Part shown: positions 52,282-60,214 of the stretch, in pieces
Position numbering within the stretch: position 1 is the stretch's first letter
Layout of the letters: every line of letters starts with the position of its first letter
From: Variovorax paradoxus
GTDB taxonomy: Bacteria; Pseudomonadota; Gammaproteobacteria; Burkholderiales; Burkholderiaceae_C
DNA length: 64,000 nt
Direction of reading: 5' to 3'
NCBI RefSeq assembly: GCF_902712855.1
Contig: NZ_LR743507.1
Span: forward strand, 3,396,001-3,460,000
Notes under the pieces: generated by a model
Told to the model about the DNA's origin: nothing
The model's input: the letters and a program-made list of their open reading frames with translations, nothing else
Databases searched by the model: none
Translations under genes and position numbers: made by a program

Positions 52282-52887
52282 ATGACCCCATCAGGAACCG
52301 AGGGCTACGCCGAGAAGGCGGGCCGCCTGGTCAAACGCTACGAGGCGCTGTCGTTCGAGGAAAAGCACGCGCCGGTGCTGCACCTGCTGCCGGCCGCGCC
52401 CGCCTCCATCGCCGACATCGGCGCCGGCACGGGCGCCGATGCCGCATGGCTCGCGTCGCGCGGGCACCGCGTGGTTGCGGTCGAGCCGACCGCGCCGCTG
52501 CGCGAAGCAGGCATGGCACTGCATGCCGCGCAGCCCATCGAATGGATCGACGACAGCCTGCCGGCGCTCGCTTGGCTGCACGGGCGCGAAGCGGCATTCG
52601 ATGCCGTGCTTCTCACTGCCGTGTGGATGCATCTGGATGCGGCGCAGCGCCGTCGGGCCATGGCAGCGGTGGCCGCCCTGCTGGCGCCGGGCGGACTGCT
52701 GCTGATGTCGCTGCGCCACGGGCCGGTGCCTGCCGGACGGCGCATGTTCGACGTGACCGCGCAGGAGACCATCGCGCTGGCACGCGAACACGGCCTGCGC
52801 GCCGTTTTCGAGGCGCGCAACGCGTCGCTGCAACCCGAGAACATCGCCGCCGGCGTCGCGTGGACACGGCTGGCCTTCCGGGCCTGA
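52282..52887 (+). CDS. Class I SAM-dependent methyltransferase
   Basis: A 201-residue protein with the Rossmann-like SAM fold. Motif I is DIGAGTGADAAWLASRGHRV followed by acidic VAVEP; motif post-II is AAFDAVLLTAVWMHLD, and motif III is LLAPGGLLLMSLRHGP. There is no signal peptide. The substrate is unknown. It follows a promoter region shared with the MFS transporter, and a small VOC-family gene follows 110 bases later. Confidence 0.87.
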   Translation: MTPSGTEGYAEKAGRLVKRYEALSFEEKHAPVLHLLPAAPASIADIGAGTGADAAWLASRGHRVVAVEPTAPLREAGMALHAAQPIEWIDDSLPALAWLHGREAAFDAVLLTAVWMHLDAAQRRRAMAAVAALLAPGGLLLMSLRHGPVPAGRRMFDVTAQETIALAREHGLRAVFEARNASLQPENIAAGVAWTRLAFRA

Positions 52888-52997
52888 GCCTCCTGCGCAT
52901 GCGGCGCAGGCGTAGGCGCATTCCGCCATCACGACGAGCGCCGGGCCGTGCCCGCACGCACCATGGCGGCCGGACATGCCCCCCGAAAGGAGTCAGC

Positions 52998-53405
52998 ATG
53001 TTCGGCCGCATCGGATACCGCGTGCGCGACCTGCCGACGGCGCGCCGCTTCGACGAGGCCGCGGCGGCCGCGCTGGGCCTGCAGGTCATCGACAACAGCG
53101 AGACCTCGTTCCTTGTCATCCGCAGCACCGAGGCGCGCCTGCCCTTCGTCTGGATCGGCACCGAGCAGCCGGCGTTCTGGTCCGCGCGGCACCAGGTGTC
53201 GGCCAGCCCGATCCATGTGGCGTTCGCCGCGAAGAGCCGGGCCGAAGTCGACGCGTTCCACAAGGCGGTGCTGGCCGCGGGCGGCACCGACAACGGCAAG
53301 CCGGGTCCGCGCGGACCGGCCGCCGCGCACTGCTACACCGCCTTCGCGCCCGACCCCGACGGCAACAACATCGAAGCCGGCGTGCGCGAGGCGCCCGCCG
53401 CCTGA
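52998..53405 (+). CDS. VOC-family (glyoxalase/bleomycin resistance-like) protein
   Basis: A 135-residue protein of the vicinal oxygen chelate superfamily. It has the paired beta-alpha-beta-beta-beta pattern: MFGRIGYRVRDLPTARRF, IHVAFAAKSRAEVDAFHKAV, and the C-terminal metal Glu in DPDGNNIEAGV. The metal ligand His is in HVAF. GAAAGGAG lies 7 to 14 bases upstream. The function is not predictable; relatives include fosfomycin and bleomycin resistance proteins and lactoylglutathione lyases. Immediately after its stop lies the 11-bp tandem repeat near the cfa-like gene. Confidence 0.88.
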   Translation: MFGRIGYRVRDLPTARRFDEAAAAALGLQVIDNSETSFLVIRSTEARLPFVWIGTEQPAFWSARHQVSASPIHVAFAAKSRAEVDAFHKAVLAAGGTDNGKPGPRGPAAAHCYTAFAPDPDGNNIEAGVREAPAA

Positions 53406-53417
53406 AACGCCGGGCCG

Positions 53418-53472
53418 GCGCTCAGGCCGCACCAAGGCCGCACTAAGACCGCATTCAGGCCGCGCTCAGCGC
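53418..53472. repeat. Imperfect 11-bp tandem repeat over the stop codon of the cfa-like gene
   Basis: Five adjoining 11-bp units (53418, 53429, 53440, 53451, 53462), consensus GC-R-C-T/C-C/A-AGGCC on the plus strand, differing by 2-4 bases each. The run begins after the VOC stop and covers the last codons and the TGA (53455-53457) of the convergent cyclopropane fatty acid synthase gene. As 11 is not a multiple of 3, gain or loss of units changes the C-terminus. Confidence 0.6.
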
Positions 53473-54687
53473 GGAGGTGCCGTCGTAGATGTAGCGGCGC
53501 GACCACGGCAGCGTCTTCGCCGCTCGTCCTGCCTTGCGCCCGACGATCTGGTAGATCGCCACGTCGTCGTTCTCGAAGGCATAGGCGCAGCCGGCGAGGT
53601 ACACGCGCCAGATGCGGAACTTCTCCTCGTCCACCAGCGTGCGCAGCTTCGCGCTGTTGGCCTCGTAGGCGTCGCTCCAGCAGCACAGCGTCTGCGCATA
53701 GTGGCGGCGCAGGTTCTCGACGTCGAACGCTTCCAGGCCGCCCTGCTGCATCGCCTGCAGCGCCAGGCTGATGTGCGGCAATTCGCCATTGGGGAAGACG
53801 TAGCGGTCGATGAAGTCGCCGCCGCCATAGGACACGCCGCCGCCCTCGGGGTCGGACGAGGTGATGCCGTGGTTCATGACCACGCCGTCGTCGGCCAGCA
53901 GTTGCTGCACGCGCCTGAAGTACTCCGGCAGGTTCTTGCGGCCCACGTGCTCGAACATGCCGACACTGGTGATGCGGTCGAACTGCCCGCTCACGTCGCG
54001 ATAGTCCTGCAGGCGGATCTCGATGCGGTCTTCGAGGCCGGCGGCGCGCACGCGCTCGGTGGCCAGGTCGAACTGGTTCTGCGACAGCGTCACGCCGACG
54101 CAGCGTGCGCCGAACTTCTGCGCGGCACGGATCACCAGCGCCCCCCATCCGCAGCCGATGTCCAGCAGCGTCTGCCCCGGCCGGAGTTCGATCTTGGTGA
54201 GGATGTGGTCGATCTTCTTGAGTTGCGCGGTGGCGAGGTCTTCGTCGCCGTTCTCGAAGTAGGCACACGAGTACACCATGTTCGTGTCGAGAAAGAGCTG
54301 GTAGAACTCGTTCGACACGTCGTAGTGGTACTGGATGGATTTCTTGTCCGAGGACCTGGTGTGCGTGAAGTAGCGCGCCATGTTCTGCAGCGCGCCGCCC
54401 GGCTTGTCGATGGATGTCTTCGCGAGCCCGTAGGCGATGTCGATCACGTCGGTGAGCTTGCCCTCGATGTCGATCTTGCTCTTGACGTAGGCCTCGCCGA
54501 GGTTGTCGAGCGTGGGCTGCAGCATCAGCGACAGCGCCGCGGGCGACTTGACGTGCAGCGTGACCGAGGGTCCGCTGAAGTCGCCGAAGTCATAGGACTT
54601 GCCGTCCCACAAGGTGAGCCGCGCTGGCAGGTTCGCACGAGCGCGCACACCGGCGCTCCATTGCGCCAGCTTGTTTTCCCAAAGCAT
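53455..54687 (-). CDS. cfa: Cyclopropane-fatty-acyl-phospholipid synthase
   Basis: A 410-residue methyltransferase that adds a methylene from SAM to unsaturated acyl chains of membrane lipids. The N-terminal lipid-binding half runs to about residue 120; then HYDVSNEFYQLFLDTNMVYS and the SAM loop LLDIGCGWGALVIRAA (about residue 172) mark the catalytic domain, with VGMFEHVGRKNL and DRYVFPNGELPH after it. All match the Cfa family, whose length is about 380-420. The start MLWENKLAQW at 54687 is preferred. CDF and AraC genes follow upstream on the same strand, but spacing of 232 bases suggests separate transcription. Confidence 0.94.
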   Translation of the reverse strand: MLWENKLAQWSAGVRARANLPARLTLWDGKSYDFGDFSGPSVTLHVKSPAALSLMLQPTLDNLGEAYVKSKIDIEGKLTDVIDIAYGLAKTSIDKPGGALQNMARYFTHTRSSDKKSIQYHYDVSNEFYQLFLDTNMVYSCAYFENGDEDLATAQLKKIDHILTKIELRPGQTLLDIGCGWGALVIRAAQKFGARCVGVTLSQNQFDLATERVRAAGLEDRIEIRLQDYRDVSGQFDRITSVGMFEHVGRKNLPEYFRRVQQLLADDGVVMNHGITSSDPEGGGVSYGGGDFIDRYVFPNGELPHISLALQAMQQGGLEAFDVENLRRHYAQTLCCWSDAYEANSAKLRTLVDEEKFRIWRVYLAGCAYAFENDDVAIYQIVGRKAGRAAKTLPWSRRYIYDGTSALSAA

Positions 54688-54873
54688 GCTTACTCCGTAT
54701 GTTGTCCGTGTAGTCGGGGTTCTCCCGCCATCCATGGCTTGGTGCCTGGGGTGGCGGGGCGTGCTGCAGCGGACAAAACAATAGCGAGATTTTGTAAAAC
54801 CTGCATGGTCGTGTCGACGCAAGAAATCGCGGAAAGTGCTAGGACGTGTGCACTAAATTCTTCGCACACGTTG

Positions 54874-54900
54874 CGCACCTCGCGCATCTCGCGCACTCCG
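54874..54900. repeat. Three 9-bp tandem units in the cfa upstream region
   Basis: CGCACCTCG, CGCATCTCG and CGCACTCCG follow each other at 54874-54900, with a half-related CGCACACG just before. The run lies between the CDF gene stop and the cfa-like gene start, so it could touch the cfa promoter region. Function unknown. Confidence 0.5.
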
Positions 54901-54919
54901 CGGCTTGCCGCGCACCGGA

Positions 54920-55855
54920 CTACCTCCTCGCAACGTGCGCCGCCACATCGACGGCGGGCGCGTCGCTGGCCTCGATGAACAGGCGCTTGATCATCGGGAA
55001 GCGTGCGCGGACCTGCTTCTCGATGGCGGCGATGGCCTCGGCGGCCTCGCCGGTGTCTGTGTCGTCATGGAAGTTGACGTCCACCACCACCAGCACGTTG
55101 TCGGGGCCGACGTACATCGACAGCACATGGCCGACCTCTTCCACGCTGGGCTGCGCCATCGCCAGCTCGCGGATCGCGCGCGCCGTCTCGGGGCGGATGC
55201 CTTCGCCGATCAGGAGGCCGCGCGCCTGGCGTATCAGCAGCACGGCCACCCCTGCCAGCAGCAGCCCGATGACCACGGAAGCGGCCCCGTCGAGTTCGGG
55301 CATCTCCAGCCGGTGGCTGAAGTAGATGCCGAGCCCGGCCACCACGAGGCCCGCCAGCGCCGCCGAGTCTTCGGCGAGCACGGTGTAGGTGGTCGGGTCC
55401 TTGCTGTGGTCCAGCGCCTCCCAGAACGGCATGTCGCCGGCCTGCGCGAGGAACTGGCGCAGCGCGATGACGAAGCTCGCGCCCTCGAACAGCGCGGCGG
55501 CCGCGAGCACGACGTAGTTCCATGTCGGGTCGCGCATCGGCTCGGGGTGGCGGATGTGCTGCACGCCCTCGAAGAACGACACGCCGCCGCCGAGACCGAA
55601 GATCAGCACCGCGACGATCAGGCTCCAGAAATACAGCTCCTTGCCGTGGCCGAACGGATGTTCCGCGCTTGGCGGCCGCTTGCTCAGGCGGATGCCCACC
55701 AGCAGCAGCACGCCGTTGAAGGTATCGACTGCCGAGTGGATGCCCTCGGACAGCATCGCGGAGCTGCCCGTGATGCCGCCCACGATGAACTTGGTGATGG
55801 CGATGGCGACATTGGCGCCGATCGCACCGTAGATGGCGACTCTGGATTCGGCCAT
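54920..55855 (-). CDS. Cation diffusion facilitator (CDF) transporter
   Basis: A 311-residue inner-membrane protein with six membrane segments and a C-terminal cytosolic domain. The metal site of segment 2 is in SEGIHSAVDTFNG (His and Asp) and that of segment 5 in LAEDSAALAG; the cytosolic tail includes VDVNFHDDTDTGE. CDF proteins export Zn2+, Co2+, Fe2+ or Mn2+ by proton antiport. A His-rich loop HPFGHGKELYFW follows segment 2-3. The ATG at 55855 gives the normal length. It lies 112 bases downstream of the AraC-type gene on the same strand. Confidence 0.9.
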   Translation of the reverse strand: MAESRVAIYGAIGANVAIAITKFIVGGITGSSAMLSEGIHSAVDTFNGVLLLVGIRLSKRPPSAEHPFGHGKELYFWSLIVAVLIFGLGGGVSFFEGVQHIRHPEPMRDPTWNYVVLAAAALFEGASFVIALRQFLAQAGDMPFWEALDHSKDPTTYTVLAEDSAALAGLVVAGLGIYFSHRLEMPELDGAASVVIGLLLAGVAVLLIRQARGLLIGEGIRPETARAIRELAMAQPSVEEVGHVLSMYVGPDNVLVVVDVNFHDDTDTGEAAEAIAAIEKQVRARFPMIKRLFIEASDAPAVDVAAHVARR

Positions 55856-55967
55856 GGCTGTGGAATGGGGGAAACATGCAGTCTCGCCAGTCCACGGCCG
55901 CGCGCCGCCGGACGCGTGCGCGATCCCTTGCAGGACGCGCGCGCACGCCGGCGGCAAGGGTGAAGCG

Positions 55968-56960
55968 CTACGCGGCTTCCATCGACGCGGCACCGAGCGC
56001 GTCGTTGCCGGCCTCGCCGAGCCAGCGGCGCTTGTCGCGAAGCGGCGGCGCACCGAACATGCGGCCGTACTCGCGCGCGAACTGCGACGGGCTTTCGTAG
56101 CCCACGCTGTGCGCGGCCGAGGCCACGTCGGCGCCGGCAATCAGCATCTGCCGGCGCGCCTCCTGCAGCCGCAGCTGCTTCTGGTACTGCAGCGGGCTCA
56201 TCGCCGTCACCGCCTTGAAATGGTGGTGGAACGAAGACACGCTCATGTGCACCGCGCGCGCCATGTCCTCCACCCGCAGCGACTGCGCGTAGTTCACGCG
56301 CAGCGCGCTGATGGCCTTGGCGATGCGCTGGGTGTGGCTGTCCTGCAGCGCGATCTGGCGCAGGCGTGCGCCCTCGCCGTTGACCAGCAGGCGGTACATG
56401 ATCTCGCGCTTGATGAGCGGCGCCATGATCGGCACGTCTTCCGGCGTGTCGAGCAGCCGCAGCAGGCGCAGCACCGGCTCCAGCACCGGCATGGCGATCC
56501 GGTTGACATACATGCCGCGCGAGGCCGGCGCGTTGGCCTTGGCAGGCAGCTTTTCGTCGCCGATGAGTTCGCCGATCTCGTCCACGGCCAGTTCCAGGCG
56601 CACGCCGAGGTACGGCTCGCTCTCGCTGGTCACGCAGACCTGGCCGCACACCGGCAGGTCGACCGAGGTCACCAGGTAGTGCATCGGGTCGTACACGTAG
56701 ATGTCGTCGCCCACGATGATCCGCTTGGAACCCTGGGCGATCAGGCCCAGCGCCGGCGTGGCGAAAGCGTGCTTGGGGCCGTCCGGCTTGCTGATGCAGT
56801 GCACCTGCAGACCGGGCACGGCGGTGATGACGGTGCCGTCCTGGCCGCCGGTGATGTGCTCGATCAGCGCCACCAGTTCCTTGCGGGCGTCGTCGAGTTC
56901 GGGGTCCAGCGGCATCGGCTGGGCAATCACTGCGGCAATTTCGGGTGTTTCGTCGGACAT
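55968..56960 (-). CDS. AraC-family transcriptional regulator
   Basis: A 330-residue regulator. The N-terminal 230 residues are the AraC_N-type ligand domain (RIIVGDDIYVYDPMHYLVTS, VDLPVCGQV). The C-terminal 100 residues carry two helix-turn-helix motifs: RVEDMARAVHMSVSSFHHHF and DVASAAHSVGYESPSQFARE, with the final helix RMFGAPPLRDKRR. It is divergent from an aldo/keto reductase gene (start 57210), and this pairing is common in Pseudomonas and Burkholderiales, so it is the probable regulator of that gene. Confidence 0.93.
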   Translation of the reverse strand: MSDETPEIAAVIAQPMPLDPELDDARKELVALIEHITGGQDGTVITAVPGLQVHCISKPDGPKHAFATPALGLIAQGSKRIIVGDDIYVYDPMHYLVTSVDLPVCGQVCVTSESEPYLGVRLELAVDEIGELIGDEKLPAKANAPASRGMYVNRIAMPVLEPVLRLLRLLDTPEDVPIMAPLIKREIMYRLLVNGEGARLRQIALQDSHTQRIAKAISALRVNYAQSLRVEDMARAVHMSVSSFHHHFKAVTAMSPLQYQKQLRLQEARRQMLIAGADVASAAHSVGYESPSQFAREYGRMFGAPPLRDKRRWLGEAGNDALGAASMEAA

Positions 56961-57209
56961 GTTCTGGCCCTTGTCACGATGGATTCACGATGAAGGCGGC
57001 GCCCGCAGGCAGCCACCCTGGAGGAATGAGCGGTTTGCAGCTTAGCGCCGCTCCCCCGGATCTGCACGCCCGCCGCGGGAGGTCTGGAGAAATAGGCAAG
57101 ACCTTTGCAGGAACGCGCTCGCCACGCGGCACAGGCCGGCGGGATACTTTTTGGCGTCGCCCGGGGCTTGTCGGCCTGCCGGGGCGCCTCCAAGCAAAGG
57201 AACTCCTTC

Positions 57210-58262
57210 ATGCAATACCGCAAATTCGGCCGCACCGGCCTCCTGGTTTCCGAACTGTGCCTCGGCACGATGACCTTCGGCGGCTCCTCCGGCATCTGGG
57301 GCCAGATCGGCAACCTGCAGCAGTCCGAAGCCGAAGGGCTGATCGGCAAGGCGATGGACGCCGGCATCAACTTCATCGACACGGCCGACGTGTACTCCGA
57401 GGGCCAGTCCGAGGTCATCACGGGCCAGGCGCTGAAGAACCTCAAGGTGCCGCGCGACAGCTTCGTGCTGGCCACCAAGGTGCTGGGCGAAACCGGCAGC
57501 AAGGGCGTGAACTCGGCCGGCGCCTCGCGCTTCCACATCATGGACGGCGTGAAGGCCAGCCTGCAGCGCCTGCAGCTCGACCACATCGACCTCTACCAGA
57601 TCCACGGCTTCGACCCGCTCACGCCCATCGAGGAAACCGTGCATGCGCTCGACACGCTGGTGCGCCACGGCCACGTGCGCTACGTGGGCGTGTCGAACTG
57701 GGCGGCGTGGCAGATCGCCAAGGCGCTGGGCATCGCCGAGCGCGACCGGCTGGCGCGCTTCGAGTCGCTGCAGGCCTACTACACCATCGCCGGGCGCGAC
57801 CTGGAGCGCGAGCTCGCACCCATGCTGCGCAGCGAGAACGTCGGCCTGATGGTGTGGAGCCCGCTGGCGGGCGGCCTCCTGAGTGGCAAGTTCGACCGCA
57901 ACACCGAAGCCGAGAAGGGAACCCGCCGCGCCACCTTCGACTTTCCGCCGGTGAACCGCGACCGCGCCTACGACTGCATCGATGCGATGCGCGAGATTGC
58001 CGAGGCGCGCAAGGTGTCGGTCGCGCAGATCGCGCTGGCCTGGCTGCTGCACCAGCCGGTGGTGACGAGCGTGATCATCGGCGCCAAGCGCGCCGAGCAG
58101 CTCGACGACAACATCGCGGCCACCGCGATCAAGCTCACGGCCGACGAGCTGGCAACGCTCGACAAGGTGAGCGCGCTGCCGTCGGAATACCCCGGCTGGA
58201 TGCTCGAGCGCCAGGGCGGCACGCGGGCGAAGCGGCTGGCGGATTCAGCCCAGCGCGGCTGA
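57210..58262 (+). CDS. Aldo/keto reductase
   Basis: A 350-residue TIM-barrel NADPH-dependent reductase. The family elements are YRKFGRTGLLVSELCLGTMTFGG, the catalytic Asp and Tyr in DTADVYSEGQSE, Lys in VLATKVLGETGSKG, and the cofactor-binding SVIIGAKRAEQLDDN. It is of the AKR subgroup often placed opposite an AraC regulator. The carbonyl substrate is unknown. The ATG at 57210 lies after AAAGGAACTCC, a good ribosome-binding site. Its last 18 bases overlap the convergent bioD end. Confidence 0.92.
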   Translation: MQYRKFGRTGLLVSELCLGTMTFGGSSGIWGQIGNLQQSEAEGLIGKAMDAGINFIDTADVYSEGQSEVITGQALKNLKVPRDSFVLATKVLGETGSKGVNSAGASRFHIMDGVKASLQRLQLDHIDLYQIHGFDPLTPIEETVHALDTLVRHGHVRYVGVSNWAAWQIAKALGIAERDRLARFESLQAYYTIAGRDLERELAPMLRSENVGLMVWSPLAGGLLSGKFDRNTEAEKGTRRATFDFPPVNRDRAYDCIDAMREIAEARKVSVAQIALAWLLHQPVVTSVIIGAKRAEQLDDNIAATAIKLTADELATLDKVSALPSEYPGWMLERQGGTRAKRLADSAQRG

Positions 58263-58985
58263 CGCTTCCCGAGCCAGGGCGCGGCGCGCGGCCTGGGCCG
58301 CCGTCGCGCGCAGCGCGCGCAGGTCGATATGGCGTGCCGCCTGCGCGGCATCGGGCTGCGGCAGGTGCGGCACCACGCCCAGCAGCGGTGCACCGAGGCG
58401 CGCGCGCAGTGTCTGCAGGTTGGCCTGCGGCGCGAGCATCGACGGATCGACCATGCTCGCCACCCACCCCGCGAGCACCAGCCCGCGGGCACGGATGGCC
58501 TCCGCGCTCAGCAGCGCGTGGTTGAGGCAACCCAGCCGCAGCCCCACGACCAGCACCACCGGCAGGCCCAGCGCCACGGCGAGGTCGGCGCTGTCGAAGT
58601 CGTCGCAGAACGGCACGCAGAAGCCGCCCACGCCCTCGACCACCACCGCGTCGGCGCGCGTGGCGAGCGCGTCGAAGGCCGAGCGGATCCGTGCCAGGGC
58701 GATGCGCACGCCCTCCTCCCGGGCCGCCAGGTGCGGCGACATCGGCGCACGCAGCAGGTACGGGCAGCGCAGCGCGAGCGGTGCGTCGACATTGCCGGCC
58801 GCCTGCAGGCGATCGACGTCCTCGTTGCGCCATTGGCCTCCGGCCTCCTCCAGGCCCGCAGCCACCGGCTTCATGCCGACCGCGCGAAGGCCCGAGCCCG
58901 CCAGCAGGCTCAGCATGGCGCTGCTGACGAGCGTCTTGCCGATGCCGGTGTCGGTGCCCGTCACGAACCAGTGCCGGCGCGTCAT
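58245..58985 (-). CDS. bioD: Dethiobiotin synthetase
   Basis: A 246-residue cytosolic enzyme of biotin synthesis, closing the ureido ring of 7,8-diaminopelargonic acid with CO2 and ATP. The P-loop-like TGTDTGIGKTLVSSAM is near residue 10, MKPVAAGLE binds the substrate, and VEGVGGFCVPF marks the dimer/active-site loop. Its start overlaps the bioF stop (ATGA). The 3' end overlaps a convergent gene by 18 bases. bioB is not next to it. Confidence 0.92.
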   Translation of the reverse strand: MTRRHWFVTGTDTGIGKTLVSSAMLSLLAGSGLRAVGMKPVAAGLEEAGGQWRNEDVDRLQAAGNVDAPLALRCPYLLRAPMSPHLAAREEGVRIALARIRSAFDALATRADAVVVEGVGGFCVPFCDDFDSADLAVALGLPVVLVVGLRLGCLNHALLSAEAIRARGLVLAGWVASMVDPSMLAPQANLQTLRARLGAPLLGVVPHLPQPDAAQAARHIDLRALRATAAQAARRALAREASAALG

Positions 58986-60214
58986 GCGGCCTCCATCACC
59001 GGGTGGGCAAGCGCCTCGCCCACCGCATCGACCAGCCGTGCCACGTCGGACTCGGTGTGGCTGGCGGACAGCGCGATGCGCAGCCGCGCCGTGCCCTCGG
59101 GCACGGTCGGCGGGCGGATCGCGCCGACGCGCAGGCCGCGTGCGTCGAGCTGCGCCATGACGCGCATGGCACGCGCGTTGTCGCCCACGATGAGCGGCTG
59201 GATCGCGGTGGGCGACGTCGCCAGCCAGGCACTGCCGTCCGCCGGCAGCACGGCGTGCAGGCCATTGCGCAACTGCGCGATGCGCGCCTGCAGCAGCGCA
59301 CGCCGGTGCGCGCCCTCCTCGCCCTCGATGAGTGCAAGGCTCGCCAGCAGCGCATGCGCCACCGCGGGCGGTGCGGCCGTGGTGAAGATGTAGGGCCTCG
59401 CGCGCTGCACCAGGTAATCGACCACGGCGCGGTGCGCCGCTACGAACGCCCCCGCCACGCCCGCCGCCTTGCCCAGCGTGCCCACCAGCACCACGCGCTC
59501 GGACCGCAACCCCAGAGCCTCGAGCACGCCTCGCCCGGTGGCGCCGAGCACACCGAAGCCGTGCGCATCGTCGATCACCAGCCACGCGTCGTGGCGCTCG
59601 GCCAGCGCGAGCAGCGCGGCCACGGGCGCGATATGACCGTCCATGCTGAAGACGGCGTCGCTCACGATCAGCTTCACCGGCGCATCGCAGGCGGCCAGCT
59701 GCGCGTCGAGCGCGGCGATGTCGCAGTGCGGATAGCGCTCGACCCGCGCGCGGGCCAGCCGCGCGCCGTCGATCAGCGAGGCGTGGTTGAGCGCCTCCGA
59801 GAAGATCACGGCCTCGGCGCCGCCCAGCGCGGAAAGCACCGCGAGGTTGGCCATGTAGCCGGTGCAGAAGAACAGTGCCTGCGCTTGCGGAATGAACGGG
59901 GCCATCCAGCCGGCGAGCCGCTCCTCGAGCTGCGCGTGCGCGCGCGAATGGCCGAGGATGAGGTGCGAGCCGCCGCTGCCCGTGCCGTACAGCGCGGCGC
60001 CCTCGGCCCAGGCCGCGGCCAATGCGGGGTGCGCGGCCAGGCCCAGGTAGTCGTTGCTGCTGAAGCCCAGCATGGCGCGCGGCGCCGGTGCACCCGCGAG
60101 CGTCAGCACCTGCCTCGGCGCGCAGGCGGTTTCGGCGACCTGCCGGCGGCGCCGCAGCGACTGCGCGTCGAGCGCGGCGATCTCGTCGTGCAGGCGGTCA
60201 AGCAAGCGCGGCAT
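58982..60214 (-). CDS. bioF: 8-amino-7-oxononanoate synthase
   Basis: A 410-residue PLP enzyme joining pimeloyl-ACP (or CoA) with alanine. The family elements are FSSNDYLGLAAHPALAAAW, GTGSGGSHLILGHSRAHAQL, DDAHGFGVLGATGRG and the PLP lysine in VLVGTLGKAAGVAGAF. The start at 60214 is preferred because AAGGAG is 5 bases further upstream than the ATG at proper spacing; a second ATG at 60229 is also possible. The C-terminal overlap with bioD and the 17-base overlap with bioA show one operon. Confidence 0.95.
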   Translation of the reverse strand: MPRLLDRLHDEIAALDAQSLRRRRQVAETACAPRQVLTLAGAPAPRAMLGFSSNDYLGLAAHPALAAAWAEGAALYGTGSGGSHLILGHSRAHAQLEERLAGWMAPFIPQAQALFFCTGYMANLAVLSALGGAEAVIFSEALNHASLIDGARLARARVERYPHCDIAALDAQLAACDAPVKLIVSDAVFSMDGHIAPVAALLALAERHDAWLVIDDAHGFGVLGATGRGVLEALGLRSERVVLVGTLGKAAGVAGAFVAAHRAVVDYLVQRARPYIFTTAAPPAVAHALLASLALIEGEEGAHRRALLQARIAQLRNGLHAVLPADGSAWLATSPTAIQPLIVGDNARAMRVMAQLDARGLRVGAIRPPTVPEGTARLRIALSASHTESDVARLVDAVGEALAHPVMEAA

